Below are positions 23,385-34,220 of a stretch of DNA of 64,000 nt, in pieces. A program made the position numbers and the translations under genes. How positions within the stretch are numbered: position 1 is the first letter of the stretch; each line of letters opens with the position of its first letter. Source of the stretch: Streptomyces sp. AC550_RSS872 (GTDB lineage Bacteria; Actinomycetota; Actinomycetes; Streptomycetales; Streptomycetaceae); assembly GCF_019049285.1 (NCBI RefSeq), contig NZ_JAGMUL010000128.1, forward strand, positions 62,001-126,000. Reading direction: 5' to 3'. The notes beneath the pieces were generated by a model. It saw only the letters and a program-made list of their open reading frames with translations. It had not been told where the DNA came from and searched no databases.

Positions 23385-24732
23385 TCAGATCCCGCGAGGC
23401 AACCGCACGTAGACCACGGAAGTCTCCACCCGGCTGTCGACCAGCCTGCCCTGGCCGTCGAACGCGCCCTCGCCGTCCGTCATCCCGAAGTCGTTGTCGT
23501 TGATGAGCGCCAGGGTGTCGTGGTCCACGCGCGCGATGCCCTCGATCTTCCCGGGCACACCGGCGACCGCGCCCAGGTCGACGACCAGCTTCTTGGCAAG
23601 CACCGGCACACCCGAGGCCGCCGGGTCGTCGAGCTGCTCCAGCGACGGAGACGTCGTGTCGTCGTCCCAGGGACCGCCGGGGATGCCGGCGGAGCGGTCC
23701 GGACGCACCAGATGCAGTCGAGCGGCGTTGTCGGTGCGCTCCTCGACCAGCAGCCGGTTCCCGCCCACCGCGACGAGGGACGAGATCTTCAGCTCAGAGG
23801 TGTCGTCCTCGCTCGGCTCCACCACGTTCACCGGGTCGAAGCGGTACGCGTACTCCGCGGTGACCGCCTTCTTCTTCGGCGAGAAGCGCAGCAGCCGCGT
23901 GGTGCGCGACGTCTCCCCGGCATCCGTGTCCGGCAGCGACAACGGGCTCTGGACGGCCAGCACCAGGTCACCACCGGGCAGTTGGGCCAGTCCCTCGAAG
24001 CCGCGGTTGATCTTCCGGTGGAGCAGGACGGAGGGCTGTGCCTCCACCACCGGGTAGGCCGTGCCGGTGGGGCCGAGCCCCTCCGGCACGTAGCGCGCGA
24101 GGACCCTCCCGCGCGCGGAGACATGCACCAGGGACGGCCCGTATTCGTCGACGAGCCAGAAACTCCCGTCCGCGGCCCGCACGATGCGCTCGGTGTCCAG
24201 CCCGTTCGGGTCGTACGACAGAGGAGTACGCGCGTCATAGGAGTACGGGGCCTCGTCGCGCCCCTTCTGGTTCGACAATCCGGTGACGGGCTTCCCGGAA
24301 GCGGTCGTGATCGGGATCGCGTCCAGCACGCGCACGGTGCCTCCGGACACCCGGATCTTCACGATCGCGGGGTCGAAGCCCGGTACGGGGAACGTACGGC
24401 GCTTCGTGCCGTCAATCTTGAGCTGGCCGTTGGGGCCGCGGTCCGTGACCGTCCAGAACTCGTCCTGACGGCCCCGCAGGATGGATGTCGCTCCCGATGC
24501 CGCCGAGGTCCACACCCCGGTCGTCGTCCACGGTGCCGGGCAGCAACCTGTTGCTGAGGGCGCCGAGCGGGATGTCGCCGAGCGTCGCCGTGCGCACGAC
24601 GCGTGCGTGGCCCTCCCGGTCCCCGGCGCCGACGGCGGATCCGGCGGCCGTGAGCGCCCCGATCACGGCGAGGGGCACGCCCCCGGCGATGAAACGGTGG
24701 GCACGGCGCCGGCCGGTGCGGTGCGGGGACAT
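23385..24732 (-). pseudogene. Phytase-like esterase, secreted, interrupted by a 4-bp duplication
   Basis: The signal-peptide frame starts at ATG 24732: MSPHRTGRRRAHRFIAGGVP, LAVIGALTAAGSAVGAG, then LGDIPLGALSNRLLPGTVDD and VDLGGIGSDI. The rest lies in another frame: ILRGRQDEFWTVTDRGPNGQ, RTFPVPGFDPAIVKIRV, RGFEGLAQLPGGDLVLAVQS and KIEGIARVDHDTLALINDND, ending at 23385. These match the esterase-like-activity-of-phytase family (PF13449 type), secreted beta-propeller enzymes. The break is at 24479-24486, where GGAT is duplicated (GGATGGATGTC on the plus strand). Removing one copy restores GIGSDILRGRQDE in frame. It is otherwise complete and undamaged, so either a recent mutation or a sequencing error. 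Confidence 0.8.
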
Positions 24733-24859
24733 CGGGCCCCCAGAGGACCAAGTTCACTGACAGCGGCCAGATTTGGAGCCCACGCGGAACGCCGCACGAC
24801 AACGGAGCGAACGCGGGACGACGGGCGCTCGGCGAGCCGACGTCGCCGCCCCGCAGGCC

Positions 24860-26142
24860 TCACTCCTGCTCCTCCGCGGCCGCGACGTCCGCCGAGGCCA
24901 GTGCGGTCGCCGGATCCTGCGCGGGGCCTCCTGCGGGCACCCAGTGGCTCCGTTCCCTGCGGTACGGCCACCACCGTCCGTCCCGCCCCAGGCGCAGTTG
25001 CCTCTGTGCGCCGACGACCGTCCACCGGTTGCCCCTCGCCCGCAGCGACGGCCGTTCGTCCTCGTCCCAGGCAGCCTCCAGAGCGGCACGCGCGCGTGCG
25101 AGCGTCTCGCCCTCGACGGTCCACTCCTCGTCCAGCACGGACAACGCGGCGACACCTCCCAGATGCCAGGCGCGTACGGCGATCTCCAGTCCTTCGCGGC
25201 CGCGTCCCGATCCGTCGGCCAACCGCTCCGCCACGCCGGCGACGGGGGAGCCGACGGCGAGGCGTACCGCGTCCTGGCCGAGCGTCAACTTCGCTTCGAC
25301 GCCGCGATGTCCCGAACCCGTACGCAGGATTTCCACGAGCATGCGGTGTGCTTCCGTGGCGGTCCGGGCGGCCAGGAACTCCAGGGCGGCCGGGTCGACG
25401 CCGGGCCCGGGAGGCGTCTCGGTGTCCAGGGACGGCGTTGGTCCCGGTTCGGCCGGCAGCTCGGGCAGCGCGGGAAGCGGCGGCAGGATCTCGCCGGTCG
25501 CGTACGCCTCCGCGGCGTCCACGCCGTCCGGCTCGGACGACGCTGACCGTTCGGACGGTGTGTCGGCGGGTGTCGCGCCGCGGGCCTGGAGGTCGTCCAG
25601 GAGGTCGCGTTCGCCCCGTCCGCGCATCAGCAGCAGCACGAAGGGGTCCTGGTCCAGGAGACGTGCCATCTGGTAGCAGAGGGCCGCCGTGTGCCCGCAG
25701 TGGTCCCAGGCTCCGCAGCCGCACTCCGGCTCCAGATCGCCCATGCCCGGCAGCAGTTCGATGCCCGTGGCCGCCGCGTCCTCCACCAGGTGCGGTGGCA
25801 TCTCGCGGTCCAGCAGTGCCGCGACGTGCCCGGTCCGCTCGACGGCCATGTCCAGGAAGCGGTCCCACTGCTCGCCGGTCAGCTCCTCCAGCAGCACGTC
25901 GGCCCGGTGCGCCGTACGGTCGCGGCCCTGCACGACAGCCGTGATACGCCCCGGGCGCACCGACACCGCGCCGACCGCTCCCGCGCGCGCGAGCCCGCGG
26001 CCCGCCTTGAGCTGCCCGGAGTCCAGCGCCGTCTCCTCCAGCGCCTTCAACCAGGCCTGACCCCACCAGGTCTGTGCGAACCCGCGCCCGTGTGCGGGCG
26101 GCAGCGCGGCGAACGTGCGCTCCATGTCACCGTCGTGTCGAG

Positions 26143-26146
<4 letters not shown>
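24860..26146 (-). CDS. SWIM zinc-finger protein, partner of the SNF2 helicase
   Basis: A 428-residue protein. It opens with FAQTWWGQAWLKALEETALD, typical of the family. The SWIM zinc motif follows near residues 138-155: LEPECGCGAWDHCGHTAALC (CxCx4CxH), a putative DNA- or protein-binding finger. The C-terminal half is Ala/Glu-rich helical sequence, with a less conserved central linker (PLPALPELPAEPGPTPSLDT) and RWTVVGAQRQLRLGRDGRWW near the end. Its ATG 26146 overlaps the stop of the upstream SNF2 gene (ATGA), so the two are translationally coupled. In actinobacteria these genes occur as a pair; the joint role is likely DNA transactions or repair but is not established. Confidence 0.85.
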
Positions 26147-29148
<3,002 letters not shown>

Positions 29149-29296
29149 GTTGATCGCGCATCGGTCGGTACCGGAACTCCGTGACCAGTAGGGGCCGCAC
29201 CTCAGGGTCGTCTCAGGGTCGCGGTTCGGAACCGCTGGAAGCGCGGACCCGTTTTCAGGTCAGAGAGCGGCAGTGGCCGCGAAGGAGGCGACGCAC

Positions 29297-29479
29297 ATGT
29301 CGAAGAACGCGAAGATCGCCGCGGGAGGTGTGGCGGCCGGTCTCATCCTGTTGATCTGGCTGCCCTGGTGGGCCGCGCTGCTGATAGTCCTGGGAGTCCC
29401 GGCCGCCGCGTACCTCACGCTCGACCCGTCACAGCGGCGCAGGCTGCGCCGTGTCACACGCAAGGAACTCGGTCGCTGA
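29297..29479 (+). CDS. Small membrane protein, 60 residues
   Basis: ATG 29297 with an excellent ribosome site GAAGGAGG at 29281-29288. The protein has a short basic start (MSKNAKIAAGG), a hydrophobic region VAAGLILLIWLPWWAALLIV plus LGVPAAAYLTL that fits one or two membrane helices, and a highly basic cytoplasmic tail (QRRRLRRVTRKELGR). I recognise no family. It is divergent from the SNF2 gene and ends 5 bases before the convergent hydrolase remnant. The strong ribosome site and clean topology argue that it is real. Confidence 0.7.
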   Translation: MSKNAKIAAGGVAAGLILLIWLPWWAALLIVLGVPAAAYLTLDPSQRRRLRRVTRKELGR

Positions 29480-29484
29480 CCCCC

Positions 29485-30878
29485 TCACCTGGCCGGCCGC
29501 TTGGCCGGGACGGACAGCGGGCAGGAGTTGAGTACGTCGCCGCTCGCGGGCCTGCCGACGGTGTGGTCCGCGGGCGGTCGGGTGCCCAGCTCCACCCATG
29601 AGACCAGCGCGTCGAAGGCCGACCGGTGGCAAGGCAGGATCGGCCGGAGCTTGTCCGGGTAGGTGTCGTACAGGCCGTCGACATGAGTGCCGCCCGCGAT
29701 CGTGTAATAGCGGTGCAGCGGGCCGCGACCGCCGGCGTCGACCATGCGCGCGTAGACGTCCGAGTCGGCCGCCTTGGGCAGCAGCGTGTCCAGATCGCCG
29801 TGCAGCGTGAGCAGTGGCCTGCCGATGCGCCCGGTCAGTGCGACGCGGGCCACGGCGCGACGGACGGATGCCGGGCGCGACGCGTAGTCGTACGAGGCAT
29901 CGGACGCGCAGGGTGCCAGGATCCGCTCCGGCGTGGTCCCGGCGGAGGGGCCGGGGCAGTCGGGGTCGTATGCGGGGTCGAACTCGGCGCGGTAGGTCTT
30001 CTGAGTGACTCCCCAGTAGGCCTGCTCGTGGTACGGCCACAGAAATTCGGAGCCGCGTGCGAAGCCGACCGAGTGCAGATCCTCGTCCCGCGCGGAGCCG
30101 AGCATGCGTGCGACCGCCATGGGCAGGGAGGTGAGCAGGTTGGGGCCGTTCGTGGTCCACAGTGCGCCCTCCCAGTCCACGCCGCCGTCGTACAGCTCGG
30201 GGTGGTTCTCCAACTGCCAGCGGGTGAGATAGCCGCCGTTGGAGATGCCCGTCATGTACGTACGCCGGGGAGCGTGCCCGTAGCGCTGGGCCACCGCTTT
30301 GCGGGCGGCTCGGGTCAGCTGAGTGGTCCGCGTGTTCCACTCGGCGACCGCGTCGCCGGGCCGCCTGCCGTCGCGGTAGAAGTCGGCGCCGCTGTTGCCC
30401 TTGTCGGTCGCGGCGTAGGCGTAACCGAGTGCGAGTACCTGGTCGGAGATCGCCGTGTCCGTCGCGTACTGCCTGCGGGTGCCGGGGGCTCCGGTGACGA
30501 CCAGTCGGCCGTTCCATCGGTCCGGCAACCGGATCACGAACTGTGCGTCATGACGCCAGCCGTGAGTGGCATTGAAGTGGGAGGAGTCCGGGAAGTAACC
30601 GTCGATCTGCATCCCCGCCACCCCGGCCGGGTTCCGGGTGCCCCGGGCCGTCAGCCCTGCCTGGTCGGCCATGTCGGTGTGGGCGTGCCGGCGAGTCCGG
30701 CCGTGGTCAGATCCGCAAGGCAGGCACTCTGCTGGAAGGCAGCGCCGGGCACCCCTACGCCTTCCTGCCGAGCGCACTGCTGCTCGTCAACTGCCGTGGC
30801 CGCTGCCGGAGTCGGCCGGCTGAGGACGCCGGCCAGCAGCACGGCGGCGATGAACGGAACACCTCGGGACAGGCACAT
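29485..30878 (-). pseudogene. Secreted tannase/feruloyl-esterase-like hydrolase, frameshifted
   Basis: The signal-peptide frame starts at ATG 30878: MCLSRGVPFIAAVLLAGVLS, PTPAAATAVDEQQCARQEGV and SACLADLTTAGLAG, then runs to a stop near 30651. The catalytic part is in another frame: LTARGTRNPAGVAGMQIDGY, FVIRLPDRWNGRLVVTGAPG, YMTGISNGGYLTRWQLENHP (nucleophile Ser in GISNGG), LLTLHGDLDTLLPKAADSDV (Asp) and YTIAGGTHVDGLYDTYPDKL (His). The shift lies between about 30665 and 30705. All catalytic residues are intact, so the loss is a single event. Such enzymes are extracellular esterases (tannase, feruloyl esterase, hydroxybutyrate-oligomer hydrolase); exact substrate unknown. Confidence 0.8.
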
Positions 30879-31059
30879 GACGGCCTCCTGACAGCGGGGA
30901 CGGGCACATGAGGGAGCGAAGCCGTGAAGGCTGCCTCATGGTGCGGTCCTGGCTCCGTGCCATCCATGGGTCGGGACCACATGGAACGCCATCGCGAGGT
31001 GGGGTCATCTAACACCGACCGGTCCGTCCAGGCCGCTGCCGTGCCGTCCGGCGCGTGGC

Positions 31060-31935
31060 TCAGCTGGGACGTACGGCCATGTTGTCGAGTGCCTCCAGCA
31101 GCCCGGGCAGCTCCGGCCCGCGACCCACCGGCAGGACCTCGCCGGGCTCGTCGTCGAGGAGTACGAACGCGATGTCGTCGGTCCTGGCGACGAGCGACCA
31201 GCCGGGACCGTCCGCACGCAGGGTCCGCGCGTCACCCGGGGCGAACGAGGACCGGACGCGGCCGAGGGGCGGCGGCGAGTCCACGTAGGCGCGAGCCTCC
31301 GCGAGGACCCGGCGGATGCCGGGGTGGCCACCCCGGGCCTCGCCCTCGTCGCCCTTCTCGCCCCCTTCGCCTTCCTGCTCGCTCGCGTCCGCTGCCTCGG
31401 CGGCGTCTGCTGCCCCGCCGCCCGGTGTCGCGAAGTCGGTGTCGCCGATCTGCTCGCGCCAGATCGCCCACTGCAAGGCGATCTCGTCGGCGCCCAGGCG
31501 CCGCTGGGCCGGCCCCCACACGCTCGTGTCCGGCGGCGCCAACGGCGGACCGTCCACGACCTCCGGGTCGGGATCGTGCGGATCCGGCACGTTGGGGGCG
31601 GCGACGGCGACCGCCAGCGGCCACCCTGGCAGCGCGGCGACGACCGTACGTTCGTCGGGTGACAGGTCGTACTCCATGCCGCAGTCCCAGGACGCGATGG
31701 CGACGGCGACCAGGGAGACGTCGTCGATGACGACCGTCCACCGGGCTCCGTCGCCGTCCTGGCCGAGGACGAGGCCGTACCCGTCGGCGAGCGGCGCGAG
31801 GCCGAGCGCCGCGCAGGCCTCCGGGTAGTCGTCGCCCAGCACGCTCGGGAACTTCGCCGGCGTCAGCAACACCGCCGTGAGCACATAGAGCGCATCGTCC
31901 GCGGCGGCGACGGCCTCCTCGTCCGTCCCGGCCAT
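31060..31935 (-). CDS. Conserved hypothetical protein with acidic Gly/Glu linker
   Basis: A 291-residue cytoplasmic protein from ATG 31935 with GGGGAGG upstream. Its N-terminal domain (AADDALYVLTAVLLTPAKFP, RWTVVIDDVSLVAVAIASWD, CGMEYDLSPDERTVVAALPG) and C-terminal domain (PGWSLVARTDDIAFVLLDDE, PGLLEALDNMAVRP) resemble the two similar halves of an actinomycete hypothetical family. Between them lies a low-complexity acidic linker near residues 175-205 (ADASEQEGEGGEKGDEGEAR). No catalytic motif. It lies in a minus-strand run with a small hypothetical gene and a methyltransferase, but intergenic gaps of ~130 bp or more argue against one operon. Confidence 0.65.
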   Translation of the reverse strand: MAGTDEEAVAAADDALYVLTAVLLTPAKFPSVLGDDYPEACAALGLAPLADGYGLVLGQDGDGARWTVVIDDVSLVAVAIASWDCGMEYDLSPDERTVVAALPGWPLAVAVAAPNVPDPHDPDPEVVDGPPLAPPDTSVWGPAQRRLGADEIALQWAIWREQIGDTDFATPGGGAADAAEAADASEQEGEGGEKGDEGEARGGHPGIRRVLAEARAYVDSPPPLGRVRSSFAPGDARTLRADGPGWSLVARTDDIAFVLLDDEPGEVLPVGRGPELPGLLEALDNMAVRPS

Positions 31936-32070
31936 CCCAGCCTCCCCATCGGTTCGTCCATCGGCGCGCACCCTAGTGCGACCGGAAGCCGCTTGTCACG
32001 ACCCCCCCGGCGCACCCGAGCTGCAGCTTTCCGACCGGTCGGGGCGAATCGACCGAGAACGTCCACGGTG

Positions 32071-32385
32071 TCAGGCCGCCGGTAGGCCGAGCAGGGTCCG
32101 GGCGACGGTCTGCGGCGACTCGTCGCGCTCCCGGGCGAGCGCGATGACGGCCCGGCACGCCAGCTCGCTCACCCCGAACGACAGCGCCTCCGGAGAGACC
32201 CATCCGGAGGCCTCGTCGATCTGATCCTGGTCGTCCTCCGCGCGGGCCGACACGTACACGGCGGCGGCCTCGAAGAGATTGTGCGTGCGCTTCTCCTGGT
32301 GCGTGCGATCTTCCCGGTTGCTGTCCTCCTCCGTGTGAGGGGAACGGAAGAGTCTCGCCCTCGCCTTGCGCACCCTGTCCCACAT
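32071..32385 (-). CDS. Small conserved hypothetical protein
   Basis: A 104-residue protein from ATG 32385, chosen because GGGGGAAGGCGG precedes it; an in-frame ATG at 32430 adds 15 residues. The basic N-terminus MWDRVRKARARLFRSPHTEE is followed by a helical region: HNLFEAAAVYVSARAEDDQD, GVSELACRAVIALARERDES and PQTVARTLLGLPAA. It has no transmembrane segment or known domain. The C-terminal helices resemble an ANTAR-like or adaptor domain, but that is too weak to call. The 245 bases upstream (32386-32630) contain no supported gene. Confidence 0.55.
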   Translation of the reverse strand: MWDRVRKARARLFRSPHTEEDSNREDRTHQEKRTHNLFEAAAVYVSARAEDDQDQIDEASGWVSPEALSFGVSELACRAVIALARERDESPQTVARTLLGLPAA

Positions 32386-32630
32386 GGTGACCGCCTTCCC
32401 CCTGTGTGGCTGATCCGACCGATCTTCCATCTTCCACTGTTCAACCTAGAGTTGGAGCCCCGGCGACAGAAGGGGGACGGCGTTGTGAAGCGCTTTCCGT
32501 CAGCTGTCGAGTGAGGTGATCGTCTGACACAGCCAGGTGAGTTCGGCCCGCGAGGCGGCCCGCGCGATGGTCAGCGGGCCGCGCCGGAAGGGCGCCTTCG
32601 TGGCTGCCGTCGCCGTGCAGGGCTGAGACG

Positions 32631-33239
32631 TCAGGAATCCCGGACGGCCAGCGCCAGGAAGCGGTCGTCCTCGTCGACGTACGACGTCATACGCCATCCG
32701 GAACCGGCCAGCAGTGACCGGAGATTGGGTTCGGCCCGCAGATCACCCGGCGTGATCTGCCGGCCCTGGCGTGCCGCGAGAGCCGCCCTGCCGATCGGGT
32801 GGAACAGCGCGAGCATGCCGCCGCGGCGCACCACGCGGGCCAACTCCCGCAGGTTCTCTGCCGGGTCGGGCAGATGCGCGATGAGGCCGGACGCGAACAC
32901 GGCGTCGAGCGATTCCGGCCGCAAGGGCAGCGCGGCCACGTCGGCGAGCAGCAACTGCCCGTGCGCGCCGCGCCCCGCCCGCACGGCGGCCTCCAGCATG
33001 GCCGGGGTCAGATCGGCACCCAGAACCACCCCCGAGGGCCCCACGGCGGCACGCAGCGGTGGCAGGGCGCGCCCCGTGCCGCAGCCCGCGTCGAGCACGC
33101 GGTCCCCCTGGCGCAGCCCGAGCACGGCGACCGCGGCCGCGAAGGCGGGTCCGTCGTCGGGGAACCTGCTGTCCCAGTCGGCGGCGCGGGCCGTGAAGAA
33201 CTCCTGCACATGCGTGTGGTCGTCGCTCATGTTCCGCAT
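32631..33239 (-). CDS. Class I SAM-dependent methyltransferase
   Basis: A 202-residue protein. Motif I VLDAGCGTGRALPPLRAAVG binds S-adenosylmethionine; LGADLTPAMLEAAVRAGRGA (acidic loop), LLLADVAALPLRPESLDAVF and ARVVRRGGMLALFHPIG follow in the order of the Methyltransf_11 family. Near the start, HVQEFFTARAADWDSRFPDD is common in the family and may contact substrate. The start ATG 33239 could also be 33230. The substrate cannot be predicted. It is divergent from the MHYT gene with 143 bp between starts. Confidence 0.85.
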   Translation of the reverse strand: MRNMSDDHTHVQEFFTARAADWDSRFPDDGPAFAAAVAVLGLRQGDRVLDAGCGTGRALPPLRAAVGPSGVVLGADLTPAMLEAAVRAGRGAHGQLLLADVAALPLRPESLDAVFASGLIAHLPDPAENLRELARVVRRGGMLALFHPIGRAALAARQGRQITPGDLRAEPNLRSLLAGSGWRMTSYVDEDDRFLALAVRDS

Positions 33240-33382
33240 GATCCCTCACCGGCACGGATGACACCGCTGTGCACACGTTCGAGCGTGACGCGATCGTTCC
33301 GCTGCATCTCTGTGTCATATTCCAACAGCTTTCGAACTGCGCCCCCCTCGCGCGCCCCTGCCCCGACTAGCGTCCCGGGTCC

Positions 33383-34156
33383 ATGGGACACCTGGACCAC
33401 GCCGCCCTCGGCTGGCTGACCCCCGTGCTGTCGTACGTGATGGCGTGCATAGGCGCCGCGCTCGGGCTGCGCTGCACCGTCCGCGCGCTCGGCGCCACCG
33501 GCCGGTCGCGCCGCAACTGGCTCATCACCGCCGCCTCGGCGATCGGCACCGGCATCTGGACCATGCACTTCGTGGCCATGCTGGGCTTCAGCGTCACCGG
33601 CACCGACATCCGCTACGACGTGCCGCTCACCATCGTGAGCCTCCTCGTCGCCATGGCCGTCGTCTGCGGCGGCGTCTTCGCCGTCGGGTACAGCCGCGAC
33701 CGCACCCGCGCGCTCTTCCTCGGCGGCCTCACCACCGGGCTCGGCGTGGCGAGCATGCACTACCTGGGCATGGCCGCCGTACGACTGCACGGCGACGTCA
33801 CCTACGACCCCGCTCTCGTAGGGCTCTCCGTCCTGATCGCCATCGTCGCGGCGACGGCGGCCCTGTGGGCTGCGCTCAACATTAAGTCGCCCGTCGCCGT
33901 CACCATCGCCTCACTGATCATGGGCGCGGCGGTCAGCAGCATGCACTACACCGGGATGTTCGCCGTGAGCGTGGACGTCACACCGGCCGGCGCGGTCCTG
34001 CCCGGGGCCACGGCGATGCAGTTCATCTTCCCCCTCGCCGTCGGCCTCGGGTCCTACCTCTTCCTGACCTCGGCCTTCGTCGCGCTGTCGCCCACCACGG
34101 GGGAGCGCGCGGCATCCGCGTCGGCCCAGGGATCGGTCGAGAGCGTCGCCGGCTAG
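33383..34156 (+). CDS. MHYT-domain integral membrane sensor protein
   Basis: A 257-residue protein with about seven membrane helices. The three MHYT signatures are clear: TGIWTMHFVAMLGF near 56, GVASMHYLGMAAVRLHG near 123 and AVSSMHYTGMFAVSV near 184. In the family these Met/His/Tyr residues are proposed to bind copper near the outer face and sense O2, CO or NO. Most MHYT proteins carry GGDEF/EAL or kinase domains; this one is the membrane domain alone with a short Ser/Ala tail, the usual Streptomyces form. It lies 64 bp before the conservon kinase-like gene, with a small hairpin between, so shared regulation is possible but unproven. Confidence 0.88.
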   Translation: MGHLDHAALGWLTPVLSYVMACIGAALGLRCTVRALGATGRSRRNWLITAASAIGTGIWTMHFVAMLGFSVTGTDIRYDVPLTIVSLLVAMAVVCGGVFAVGYSRDRTRALFLGGLTTGLGVASMHYLGMAAVRLHGDVTYDPALVGLSVLIAIVAATAALWAALNIKSPVAVTIASLIMGAAVSSMHYTGMFAVSVDVTPAGAVLPGATAMQFIFPLAVGLGSYLFLTSAFVALSPTTGERAASASAQGSVESVAG

Positions 34157-34162
34157 CGGCGG

Positions 34163-34184
34163 TCCGGGCCGACGACGGCCCGGA
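34163..34184 (+). terminator. Short hairpin between MHYT gene and cvnA
   Basis: TCCGGGCC (34163-34170) and GGCCCGGA (34177-34184) form a perfect 8-bp stem with a 6-nt loop, 7 bases after the MHYT stop. There is no U-tract. It may attenuate read-through into the conservon. Confidence 0.45.
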
Positions 34185-34220
34185 ACAGCACGCCCCGAAG
34201 CACTTCCGAGCGAGGAGGCC

